Source: Butyricicoccus sp. OM04-18BH
GTDB lineage: Bacteria; Bacillota; Clostridia; Oscillospirales; Butyricicoccaceae
Length of the DNA stretch: 64,000 bases
Direction: 5' to 3'
NCBI RefSeq assembly: GCF_003481705.1
Contig: NZ_QULN01000010.1
Location: forward strand, 1-64,000
Shown piece by piece: positions 26,733-33,998 of the stretch (position 1 is its first letter; each line of letters opens with the position of its first letter). A model generated the notes under the pieces. The model did no database searches. It saw only the letters and a program-made list of their open reading frames with translations, and was not told where the DNA came from. The translations under genes and the position numbers were made by a program.

Positions 26733-27443
26733 TCATATAATCAGTTTGGGATCATATTCCGGGATATAAAACACGCAGGTACACAATACGGAAATCATTT
26801 GTTGTTCCCAATAACGCAGTTCAGCAGAAAGAATTGATATTTCATCGGGAATACCGTCTGGTACATTACATAACCAGCGTGCCTTTTCAATATTTTGCTG
26901 TATGACAGCATTACATTCTTCCTTTGTAACTGCAAATTTTGTGTAATTGCGGTTGCGATTTTCCTGATTGACGCGCTGTTTATAAGTACCGTTGCTCAAC
27001 TCTTCTTGTGTGGCAAAATACTTGTTGAAATGTGCATCCGGAATATCATGCATATGGTAAAAGGCTTCTACCATGGGATAATTCAGATACAGCTTGCCCA
27101 TATCGGACGATTCTACAAAATATTCTGTCATACGCTGTATCTTGTCGGAAGTGAACAGCGGGTCTTGCGGATCAAGATCGAAAATCAAAAGAATGTCGGA
27201 GTAGGATTGATCGAACAACGGCTTTTTGCGGGGATCTTTTTCGTGTTCTTTAAGAACTTGAAGCAGGTCTAAGTCAGCCGGATCGTTATCCCGAAACATC
27301 TCATTATATAAGGTATAGATATTGGTATTATACGAAATGATCTCATACTTCTGATCGAATCCGTAAACAGAGAGCAGTTTCTGCATTAACCGCACATCTG
27401 TTTTTGCGCCTTCGACCAGAAAGAGTATCTTCGGCTTATTCAT
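26733..27443 (-). CDS. TOPRIM-like nuclease candidate of a two-gene ATPase module
   Basis: 236 residues from the ATG at 27443, which overlaps the ATPase stop by eight bases. The N-terminus KPKILFLVEGAKTDVRLMQ carries the conserved Glu, and SDILLIFDLDPQDPLF the D-x-D pair, in the order of a TOPRIM catalytic site. The C-terminal part is helical with Trp/Cys-rich ends. Pairs of an AAA15-type ATPase with a RloB/DUF4435-like TOPRIM protein form abortive-infection systems (AbiL, PARIS and relatives). Sequence alone does not place this pair in one of them. Confidence 0.55.
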   Translation of the reverse strand: MNKPKILFLVEGAKTDVRLMQKLLSVYGFDQKYEIISYNTNIYTLYNEMFRDNDPADLDLLQVLKEHEKDPRKKPLFDQSYSDILLIFDLDPQDPLFTSDKIQRMTEYFVESSDMGKLYLNYPMVEAFYHMHDIPDAHFNKYFATQEELSNGTYKQRVNQENRNRNYTKFAVTKEECNAVIQQNIEKARWLCNVPDGIPDEISILSAELRYWEQQMISVLCTCVFYIPEYDPKLII

Positions 27444-28533
27444 TGAATTCACCACTCATATAGAGCTTTTCCAGATTGTGACCTTCACGAAGTTCACGTT
27501 TTGTGGCATTGGCGAAAGAGTGCAGTCCGTTTTCGGAGAGAATGAAGTAACAATCCGGACGCATGATTCGATTAGACAAAAGATTGGTATTATGCGATGT
27601 CAGGATTGTTTGAAACTGCGGCATGTTTTCCAGCAGTTTAACAATCGTTTCTGCCAGTTCATAGTGATAAAATGCGTCAAACTCGTCAATAAACATCAGA
27701 GAAACATCTGCGGCGGTCTTATACCAATAGAAGAAAGTATACAGTGCGCGTGTGCCGCTGGAAGCTGTTTTGAAAAAGGGCAGAGGTACCTTTGTATCGA
27801 AATACAGACGCTGCTCACCATCGGTATCCTGTCGAACAATCAGATTTTCTTTGATGCCCGCTTGATGCAGAAACTGTTCAAATTCATGCAGAACAGCATC
27901 ATCAAAGATGAAATCCAGATAATTAGAGCTGTTGCTTCGGTATCCGATGTATCTGTTCTCGTCAAGACTGCGGAACCATAGCATATGTGATACAAAATGT
28001 AAAAGCTGATACAATGGGTGATCGGCTTCCAGAGAAGAGTTCGCAATACTGTATTTCAAAATAGAGTCTGAACCGCGGAAGTTCAAGTTCAACGTAGGCA
28101 TAAGGTCACGCAGCGGTTCGAGCATACCTTCGGAAACGGCGTAATCATACTCATACAAAATATTGCTATTCAGCAGGACCTTTTCCCAGATCAGCTCGCG
28201 CTTAGCATTCTTGCGGTATTGGTATCTTACTTCTCCGTTATCGAATGAAAACAGATAATCAAACTGAGCATAATCCGTTGTGCTGTCGGCATTCAGATAA
28301 TAATTATACAGTTCAGAAGACACATTGTTGCTGGTCAGCGTCGATACAATATCAAAGAGTGCCAGTCCCAGATTGGTCTTGCCGACGGAATTTCGCCCGT
28401 AAACGATAATCTTATTCAGAAGACCATCTTTCACGCAGGTATTATTAAACTGGTAATCGCGGACATCAGAAAAATCAATCGTAACAGGGTGCAGAAAACT
28501 CTTAAATCCCTGTACTTCAAATCGTTTCAGCAT
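27436..28533 (-). CDS. AAA15-type ATPase of the two-gene module
   Basis: 365 residues. SMC/OLD-like ABC ATPase features are in order: VQGFKSFLHPVTIDFSDV, Walker A VYGRNSVGKTNLG (about 44-56), signature-like FFKTASSGTRALYTFFYWY, Walker B SLMFIDEFDAFYHYE, and the H-loop LTSHNTNLLSNRIMRPDCYF. The last motif is typical of RloA/AbiLi/AriA-type defence ATPases. It usually senses phage proteins and releases the partner effector. It has a private promoter with a palindromic operator, and the pair is AT-richer than surrounding tra genes, which points to separate acquisition. Confidence 0.75.
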   Translation of the reverse strand: MLKRFEVQGFKSFLHPVTIDFSDVRDYQFNNTCVKDGLLNKIIVYGRNSVGKTNLGLALFDIVSTLTSNNVSSELYNYYLNADSTTDYAQFDYLFSFDNGEVRYQYRKNAKRELIWEKVLLNSNILYEYDYAVSEGMLEPLRDLMPTLNLNFRGSDSILKYSIANSSLEADHPLYQLLHFVSHMLWFRSLDENRYIGYRSNSSNYLDFIFDDAVLHEFEQFLHQAGIKENLIVRQDTDGEQRLYFDTKVPLPFFKTASSGTRALYTFFYWYKTAADVSLMFIDEFDAFYHYELAETIVKLLENMPQFQTILTSHNTNLLSNRIMRPDCYFILSENGLHSFANATKRELREGHNLEKLYMSGEFNE

Positions 28534-28548
28534 ACAATCATTCCTCCC

Positions 28549-28585
28549 TTGGATATAGTATATCCAACATAAGACGGGAAGTCAA
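28549..28585 (-). promoter_or_regulatory. promoter with 19-bp palindromic operator for the ATPase/TOPRIM module
   Basis: On the minus strand TTGACT (28580-28585) and TATACT (28557-28562) are 17 bases apart. The -10 lies inside TTGGATATAGTATATCCAA (28549-28567), a perfect 9+1+9 palindrome. A repressor bound there would block the promoter. Its identity is unknown; the element encodes an XRE protein and ParB as candidates. Confidence 0.75.
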
Positions 28586-28590
28586 TCACG

Positions 28591-28609
28591 GCCGTAAAAA
28601 AATTACGGC
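28591..28609 (-). terminator. short hairpin after parB
   Basis: GCCGTAA and TTACGGC flank a five-base A/T loop. It could end parAB transcription ahead of the module promoter; the stem is short. Confidence 0.4.
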
Positions 28610-28686
28610 AAAATATCAAGTGCTTTTACGATGATTAAATGCGGTAAGAATACATGGTGGTGCGCGTGATAATTTGCGTCTGTTTT

Positions 28687-29685
28687 TCATGGCTGTTCTC
28701 CATCTGCAAAGCGGTTTTGCAGAAACTCAAGGAACAAATCCTCGATATTGATATCTGGCGGTATCCGGTGCAGATACGGCTCAAACCGTTTGCGTGAAAA
28801 GCTGATATTGTCTTTTTTCCTCTCTGCGGATGCTGTCAGTGCTTGCTTCCATACCTTGTTCAGTTCTTCGGACGGAATAGACGGCGGCGGACAGATTTTC
28901 TTAATCTGCTTCATCATAGCGACAGATATCCGATGATTTTCTGTATTCAGTCGCTTTTGAAACAGTTTTTGCGTGCCTTCATCGTAATACGAGATTGCAA
29001 CGCCGCACATCATATTCAGCTTACGCTCATCTACTGCATTAAGCAGGGGTTGAATAAGATATGTCAGCCGCACGGTTTGTCGCACATCATTGACCCCAAC
29101 TCCGAAGAAACACGCTACTCTCTCTCGAGCTTTTAACTTGTGGTGGATTTCACCACAAGTTGCAGTAACCAAATCACTGCGTTTCCCCTGCTGACGATAG
29201 GCATCGAGCAGCGCACGGTACGCCCAGCCGCGCTCACTGGGAAGCAGGCTCTGCCGCCGCTGCAAATTTGTGACGGTAGCAATCACAACGGCTCTGGCGT
29301 TGTCAACGAATTCAATATCTGCTGTGATTTCCTTGCGCCCCAGCATTTTGCAGGCGGCAACGCGGTTATGCCCGCTGAGAATTTCGTAGCCGTGTTCGGA
29401 CGGCCGAACCTTGATGTTCTCTATCAGTCCGTTCTCTGCAATATCATCGGCAAGCATCTTCAAATTCTCCTGACTGTACGGCTTGAAGCCGATGTGAGAG
29501 GTGCGGAACGGGTGAAGCTGCTCAATAGGAAGCTCCATCGTCACGCGCTTCTTCTTTGCCGGTGGTGTGGCGGCACCGAATAAGGCTTCAAATGCTTCAT
29601 CGACCGAATCATTGACATCGGCTGATTGGGTGGCAGATTTTGCGCTGCGCTCTTTCAGTGCGTTGGCAAGTGCTGATTTAGCCAT
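28687..29685 (-). CDS. parB: ParB-family partition protein
   Basis: 332 residues from the ATG at 29685, eight bases inside parA. The ParB/Srx fold is clear: MELPIEQLHPFRTSHIGFKP, DIAENGLIENIKVRPSEHGY, EILSGHNRVAACKMLGRKEI, where the GHNR motif binds CTP in this family. A KorB-like helix-turn-helix region follows (about 190-260). It should bind centromere sites and load ParA for segregation of the circular or plasmid-like form of the element. Confidence 0.85.
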   Translation of the reverse strand: MAKSALANALKERSAKSATQSADVNDSVDEAFEALFGAATPPAKKKRVTMELPIEQLHPFRTSHIGFKPYSQENLKMLADDIAENGLIENIKVRPSEHGYEILSGHNRVAACKMLGRKEITADIEFVDNARAVVIATVTNLQRRQSLLPSERGWAYRALLDAYRQQGKRSDLVTATCGEIHHKLKARERVACFFGVGVNDVRQTVRLTYLIQPLLNAVDERKLNMMCGVAISYYDEGTQKLFQKRLNTENHRISVAMMKQIKKICPPPSIPSEELNKVWKQALTASAERKKDNISFSRKRFEPYLHRIPPDINIEDLFLEFLQNRFADGEQP

Positions 29686-30499
29686 GCTGCATGACCTCCT
29701 CTGCAACCGTGCGATAAGAAATCGCCGCCGTGTTCTGCGGAGCGTACTCCAGCAGGCTGACACCGATAGCCGGGTGTTCCGCGACCTTGATTGAGTAGTC
29801 TATCGGCTGCTCGAAAACGTGCATCTGCTCACCGTAACGCTCCTGTATGTTCTGCCGCGAAATCTGATTGAGAATGGTGCGCGGCATAAACATTGTCAGT
29901 AGGATATCTGCCTGTTTCAGTGCCGGATTGAGCGACTGCTGCACTTTATGAATGATTTCGATGGTGTCATTCAGACCGGCCGTATCGAGAAAATGCGCCT
30001 GCGTGGGAATGATGACACGGTCCGAAGCGGTAAGTGCGTTGATCATCTGCAAGTCCAGATGCGGGCTGCAATCAATCAGAATGTAGTCATAACGGTTTTT
30101 AAGCCGCTCCACAATAGCGGACAGCACCTTTTCCGGTGCTATGCCATCGTTATCATTCGGGAACATGGCACGGGTATTCTGCATACTGACGAGCCGCGAC
30201 AGGATACCGGCCAGCTTTTTATTCGCCGGAATGAGGTGCAGATTGTCCGATGCCTGCTGAATAGTGCGTTCGATGGTCTCGTTCAGCAGTTCCGGCATAT
30301 CGATCGCCTGAAACATCAGGTTCGCCAGCGTACTTGGCAGGGCTGATGGTTCATAGCCGAGCGAGAGCGTCAAGCTGCCTTGCTGGTCGTTGTCAATGAG
30401 CAGGACGCGCTTGCTGTGTTCAGCCAGTGCCGCACCGATGTTGCAGGTGCTGGTGGTCTTGCCTGTGCCGCCTTTTCCGCAGCATAAACTGATTACCAT
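29678..30499 (-). CDS. parA: ParA-family partition ATPase
   Basis: 273 residues from the ATG at 30499, which is preceded by AAAAGGAGG. The deviant Walker A box CCGKGGTGKTT is at residues 6-16, LLIDNDQQGSLTLSLG follows, and YDYILIDCSPHLDLQ forms the Walker A'/B region. It overlaps parB by eight bases. With the RepA_N protein it suggests an element that can persist as a segregating replicon. Confidence 0.9.
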   Translation of the reverse strand: MVISLCCGKGGTGKTTSTCNIGAALAEHSKRVLLIDNDQQGSLTLSLGYEPSALPSTLANLMFQAIDMPELLNETIERTIQQASDNLHLIPANKKLAGILSRLVSMQNTRAMFPNDNDGIAPEKVLSAIVERLKNRYDYILIDCSPHLDLQMINALTASDRVIIPTQAHFLDTAGLNDTIEIIHKVQQSLNPALKQADILLTMFMPRTILNQISRQNIQERYGEQMHVFEQPIDYSIKVAEHPAIGVSLLEYAPQNTAAISYRTVAEEVMQHG

Positions 30500-30574
30500 A
30501 ATTGCCTCCTTTTGCAAAAGGTTGAGGTATCGTCTGCAAAAGAATACAGAAGAGGAAGGATTCGCTCGCGTACC

Positions 30575-30663
30575 CCATTTATACCCCAAGCAGAAATTAC
30601 GAAGCACATTTCATGTAGACTAAGTGGTATAAATGGTTGCAAAAAACATATGATATATCATAT
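30575..30663. promoter_or_regulatory. inverted repeats between parA and the attachment site
   Basis: CCATTTATACC (30575-30585) and GGTATAAATGG (30626-30636) are perfect 11-bp inverted arms 40 bases apart. A 16-bp perfect palindrome ATATGATATATCATAT lies at 30648-30663. They could be centromere sites, a parA operator or recombinase arm sites. No gene is visible in 30500-30702. Confidence 0.5.
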
Positions 30664-30702
30664 AATAACCATATTTGTACACAATTTGATTTTAAACCAG
30701 AA

Positions 30703-30725
30703 TTCGAATCCCACCTTCTCCGCCA
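30703..30725 (+). other. tRNA-Ser 3' remnant, right attachment site of the element
   Basis: TTCGAATCCC followed by ACCTTCTCCGCCA is the T-arm and acceptor 3' strand of a class II tRNA (tRNA-Ser acceptor GGAGAAG would pair with CTTCTCC). No 5' half is present upstream. A tRNA-type terminator follows. This is what a tRNA-targeting integrase leaves at the distal end, with the intact tRNA at the other side of the element. Confidence 0.75.
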
Positions 30726-30730
30726 AATTA

Positions 30731-30755
30731 AGCCGTCCGTCAGGGCGGCTTTTTC
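30731..30755 (+). terminator. terminator following the tRNA remnant
   Basis: AGCCGTCC and GGGCGGCT form an eight-pair stem (one G-T), then five T. It is the original tRNA terminator carried next to the 3' remnant. Confidence 0.8.
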
Positions 30756-30758
30756 ATT

Positions 30759-30815
30759 TAATGAGCAGGACGCGCTTGCCGTGCTCTGCCTGTCACGAGC
30801 TGCCGCCTTTTCCTC
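30759..30815 (-). pseudogene. fragment of a second parA
   Basis: Read on the minus strand, the segment encodes A-E-H-G-K-R-V-L-L-I followed by K and stop, preceded after a deletion by a GKGG codon run. The intact parA has ALAEHSKRVLLID and CGKGGTGKTT at the same places. DNA identity with 30395-30485 is obvious (ATGAGCAGGACGCGCTTGC). It is a relic of a related element just outside the present attachment site. Confidence 0.6.
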
Positions 30816-30856
30816 TCTGCTTGCAATCTGCCGGGGTGGAATATGCAGTCGAAATA

Positions 30857-30865
30857 TGATACAAT
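30857..30865 (+). promoter_or_regulatory. extended -10 promoter of the MATE gene
   Basis: TGATACAAT fits the TGnTATAAT extended -10 pattern and lies 32 bases before the ATG. No good -35 is present. Confidence 0.5.
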
Positions 30866-30896
30866 AGAGAACGGAACTCCGGGGAGGAAAAGGATC

Positions 30897-32240
30897 ATGT
30901 CGAAGGATGAATATTTGATCACAGATGCGCCGCTGAAGGCGCTTACAGTTTTTGCAATGCCGATGATTCTCGGCAGCTTTTTTCAGCAGGTGTACAATAT
31001 GGCTGACTCCATCATCGTCGGTCAGTTTGTCGGCTCCTCTGCTCTTGCAGCGGTCGGCGCCTGCGCTGCCCTGACCAATGTTTTCATCTGCGTGGCGATG
31101 GGAGCCGGCGTCGGCGCCGGTGTGCTCGTGAGCCGCTATTTCGGCGCCAGAGAATACGGCAAAATGAAAACCATCGTGTCAACCTCCCTGCTCAGCTTTT
31201 TTGTTCTGAGCATCATTCTCGGAGTCTTTAGCTTTGGCTTTTCCCACGCGATGATGAGCGGACTGCAAACTCCTGCCGATATACTGGAGGAGGCGGTGCT
31301 GTATCTGCGGGTCTATTTCGCAGGCTTTCCGTTCCTGTTTATGTACAACATCCTCTCAACGATGTTCACCTCCATCGGCGAATCAAAAATCCCGCTGGGA
31401 CTGCTGATCTTTTCGTCCGTCCTCAATATCCTCATGGATCTCTGGATGGTGGCCGGTCTTGGCCTCGGCGTGTTCGGCGCGGCGCTTGCGACACTGATCG
31501 CGCAGGGCATTTCCGCTGTGCTGTCGCTTTTGCTCTTTCTTCGGCGAATGCGGCGCTACAAGAGCGCTTTTCACCGGTTTGACGGGCAGGAGCTGTGTTC
31601 CATGCTTCAAATCGCTGTCCCGTCGGTCCTTCAGCAGTCTACCGTGTCCATCGGCATGATGCTCGTGCAGGCGGTCGTCAACCCCTTCGGCACACAGGCC
31701 CTCGCGGGCTATGCGGCGACGATGCGGGTGGAGAATGTGTTTTCTCTGATTTTTGTATCCATCGGCAATGCGGTCTCGCCGTATGTTTCGCAGAACCTTG
31801 GCGCCGGGAAAAAACAGCGCATCAAAAAAGGCTATCATGCCGCACTGCTGCTGGATATATGCTTCGCAGTCCTTGCCTTTATCGTCATCGAAACGCTGCA
31901 CACGCAGATTTCCTCGCTGTTCCTCGGAAAAGACGGAACCGCGCTGGCCTATCAGGTGTCCGGGGATTACATGAGATGGCTCGGTTTCTTCTTTATCTTT
32001 ATGGGCATCAAGATGGCGACCGACGGCGTTCTTCGCGGACTCGGAATCATGCGCCCGTTCCTCGCCGCAAACATGGTAAATCTCGCGATCCGTCTGTCCG
32101 TTGCCCTGATCTGCGCGCCGCGTTTCGGCATTGCATTTGTCTGGCTCGCTGTACCGGCCGGCTGGCTCGCCAACTTTTTAATCTCCTACGCAGCACTCCG
32201 AAGATCCTGGCCGGCTGAGAAAGCGGTGTCATCTCGATAA
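30897..32240 (+). CDS. MATE-family efflux transporter
   Basis: 447 residues from the ATG at 30897 (GGGGAGG upstream). Twelve hydrophobic spans and the MATE signature are present: PMILGSFFQQVYNMADSIIVGQ, FVGSSALAAVGACAALTN, and in the second half QQSTVSIGMMLVQAVVNPFG. MATE pumps export cationic compounds in exchange for Na+ or H+. It is the first intact gene beyond the element boundary. Confidence 0.85.
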   Translation: MSKDEYLITDAPLKALTVFAMPMILGSFFQQVYNMADSIIVGQFVGSSALAAVGACAALTNVFICVAMGAGVGAGVLVSRYFGAREYGKMKTIVSTSLLSFFVLSIILGVFSFGFSHAMMSGLQTPADILEEAVLYLRVYFAGFPFLFMYNILSTMFTSIGESKIPLGLLIFSSVLNILMDLWMVAGLGLGVFGAALATLIAQGISAVLSLLLFLRRMRRYKSAFHRFDGQELCSMLQIAVPSVLQQSTVSIGMMLVQAVVNPFGTQALAGYAATMRVENVFSLIFVSIGNAVSPYVSQNLGAGKKQRIKKGYHAALLLDICFAVLAFIVIETLHTQISSLFLGKDGTALAYQVSGDYMRWLGFFFIFMGIKMATDGVLRGLGIMRPFLAANMVNLAIRLSVALICAPRFGIAFVWLAVPAGWLANFLISYAALRRSWPAEKAVSSR

Positions 32241-32276
32241 TTCCCGATTCGCCGTTCCGAACTGCTGCGTATATTC

Positions 32277-32305
32277 TTGACAGGGACGGGGAAAAACGGT
32301 ATAAT
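32277..32305 (+). promoter_or_regulatory. consensus promoter of tRNA-Gly
   Basis: TTGACA (32277-32282), 17 bases, TATAAT (32300-32305). Both hexamers are perfect; the tRNA begins 33 bases after the -10. Confidence 0.9.
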
Positions 32306-32337
32306 AATACTGCTGTCCGGATGCTCGGACAGCAAAT

Positions 32338-32411
32338 GCAAGGTTAGTTCATCGGTAGAACGGTCGCTTCCCAAGCCACAGAGGCGGGTTCGATTCCCGT
32401 ACCTTGCTCCA
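32338..32411 (+). tRNA. tRNA-Gly(CCC)
   Basis: A 74-base cloverleaf: acceptor GCAAGGT pairs with ACCTTGC, D-arm GTTC/GAAC, T-arm GCGGG/CCCGT region with TTCGATT loop, and encoded CCA. The anticodon loop TTCCCAA gives CCC. The anticodon stem has one C-C mismatch in the middle. A hairpin terminator follows. Confidence 0.85.
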
Positions 32412-32420
32412 GAATGTATT

Positions 32421-32464
32421 GAGGCTGTCGGAAGGCTATGCTTTTCCGACAGCCTCATTTTTAT
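32421..32464 (+). terminator. terminator of tRNA-Gly
   Basis: A perfect 13-bp stem GAGGCTGTCGGAA with TTCCGACAGCCTC, then ATTTTTAT. Confidence 0.85.
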
Positions 32465-32484
32465 ATTTCTGCCGCTGTTTTCTC

Positions 32485-32524
32485 TTTTCTATGGTATACT
32501 GTAGTTTTCTATGGTATACTGTAG
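32485..32524 (+). promoter_or_regulatory. tandemly duplicated extended -10 promoter
   Basis: TTTTCTATGGTATACTGTAG occurs twice in perfect tandem (32485-32504, 32505-32524). Each copy contains TGGTATACT, an extended -10. Both sit before the WG/SLH gene at 32557. The same TATGGTATACT core is used at other promoters in the window. Confidence 0.65.
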
Positions 32525-32556
32525 GCAGAAACCGTACAATAAAAGGAGGAAAACTT

Positions 32557-33939
32557 ATGAGCAGACTTCGTTATTTTCTCGCGGCGGCGCTGGTCGCCGG
32601 AAGCATGGCCGTATGCGCGGGCGCAGCGGATACCGCAGACCGGGACGCGCTGCTCGAAACAGCTGTGACGCATCTTCAGCAGCAGTGGCAGACGGGCGAT
32701 ACTTACGCTTATGACAAAACCGATGACTATTATGCGTCGATTTATTCGCTTATGCCGGAGAAAAACCTGTATGAGCTGTATTTTTCGGTAGACGTTTCAC
32801 GCCATAACCACGGAATCATCAACATGCAGACCGGAAAGGTCATCGTACCGCCCGAATACGATACGGTCGAACGGCTGGAAAACGATACCTTTCTCCTGAC
32901 AAAAAGCGGACAGGAGCCGAACACGCTCGACTGCTGGTTCTCCGACACCGAGGGAAACCTCACCGTGGCGGCGTCGGGTCTTCCTGGCTCCATGATCTGC
33001 TCCGCCGGTGAGGGAATGTACATTCTCGCGGTCTACGAGAAAAAGCCGGTCCGCGACGTGATCTTCTATGAAGAGCCTACCGTTACGCAGTACGATGTGC
33101 TCCAGTACAGACTGCTCGACAGCGACATGAACGTCGTGCGCGGCGATCTGGACGGCGGCATTATGGTCACGCCTCCGACATTCCATGACGGCCTGATGGC
33201 TATTCAGACCGGCAGCACGCTGTGGGACGGCTCGATCAAGTACGGCGCATACGGCAACGGCAAATATGGTCTGATCGATACGACCGGCAAATTCGTCAGC
33301 GCGAACGATTTTGACGGCATCCAGTGGAACTACACGCGCATCATCGGCAAACGCGGCGACAAGTTCTATCTGATCGCGCCCGATGGCGGCGAGACCGCCC
33401 TGCCGAAAAACCTGGACCAGTACAGCGCATGGACGACCGCCGAGGTGGACAGCGCCGGCAAACACGGTCTGTCCCTTGTAAACTATCACTATCCGCGTCT
33501 GGACATCACGCGCGTGGACTTCGCCGCACAGGCGGTGCAGCTGTACCGCGTGCTCACGCCGGACGGACAGGCTGCACCGGACGAAACGCCGTACAGCGAC
33601 TGCGACGATGAGAACGTCCGGCTTGCCGCCGCACTCGGCATCGTCACCGGCTACGAGGACGGCACGTTCCGCCCCTTTGCGACCATCACGCGCGAGGAGG
33701 CGGCAGCCATGCTGAATCGCCTTTACAAAATCCTCGGCGGCACGCAGACCGCGGAAAGCCGCGAACGGTATGCGGATGACGCGCAGTTCGGCGCGTGGTC
33801 GCGCGACAGCATTTATGCGATGCGCGAGATCGGCATCATGAAGGGCGAGGAGAACAACGCCTTCCATCCTGCCGGCGGCTATACCGGCGAGCAGGCGCTC
33901 GTTACGATGGAGCGTCTGTACAATAAACTGCATCAATAA
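32557..33939 (+). CDS. WG-repeat/SLH-domain surface protein
   Basis: 460 residues from the ATG at 32557 (AAAAGGAGG upstream). Signal peptide (YFLAAALVAGSMAVCAGAAD), WG-type repeats (HGIINMQTGKVIVPPEYDTV, NGKYGLIDTTGKFVSANDFDGI), then two C-terminal SLH units (LAAALGIVTGYEDGTFRPF with ITREEAAAMLNRLY, and IYAMREIGIMKGEENNAFHP). It is probably held on the wall through SLH binding to secondary polymers. It is the intact counterpart of the TGA-split gene at 1457. Confidence 0.75.
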   Translation: MSRLRYFLAAALVAGSMAVCAGAADTADRDALLETAVTHLQQQWQTGDTYAYDKTDDYYASIYSLMPEKNLYELYFSVDVSRHNHGIINMQTGKVIVPPEYDTVERLENDTFLLTKSGQEPNTLDCWFSDTEGNLTVAASGLPGSMICSAGEGMYILAVYEKKPVRDVIFYEEPTVTQYDVLQYRLLDSDMNVVRGDLDGGIMVTPPTFHDGLMAIQTGSTLWDGSIKYGAYGNGKYGLIDTTGKFVSANDFDGIQWNYTRIIGKRGDKFYLIAPDGGETALPKNLDQYSAWTTAEVDSAGKHGLSLVNYHYPRLDITRVDFAAQAVQLYRVLTPDGQAAPDETPYSDCDDENVRLAAALGIVTGYEDGTFRPFATITREEAAAMLNRLYKILGGTQTAESRERYADDAQFGAWSRDSIYAMREIGIMKGEENNAFHPAGGYTGEQALVTMERLYNKLHQ

Positions 33940-33942
33940 CAC

Positions 33943-33980
33943 AAACGGCTCCCGGTGAGTTTTTTCACCGGGAGCCGTTT
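33943..33980. terminator. bidirectional terminator
   Basis: A 16-bp perfect stem AAACGGCTCCCGGTGA with its complement and T-rich flanks on both strands, placed between convergent genes. Confidence 0.9.
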
Positions 33981-33998
33981 TCTTTTCTCTTTTTATTC

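Larger units (their letters stand above)
4576..30725. mobile_element. integrative conjugative element, right-hand part
   Basis: A nearly continuous minus-strand block carries hallmark conjugation genes: VirD4 (7035-9053), VirB4 (10853-13513), PrgI-like, VirB6-like, VirB2-like and a C39 wall peptidase. It also has RepA_N initiation, ParA/ParB, a sortase and a giant adhesin. The right end is a tRNA-Ser 3' remnant at 30703-30725. The left limit is uncertain: 4576 is only where minus-strand tra genes begin, and no repeat of the right-end core was found near it. Relaxase and integrase are absent from the window, so the element either continues left of base 1 or is defective. Confidence 0.75.
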
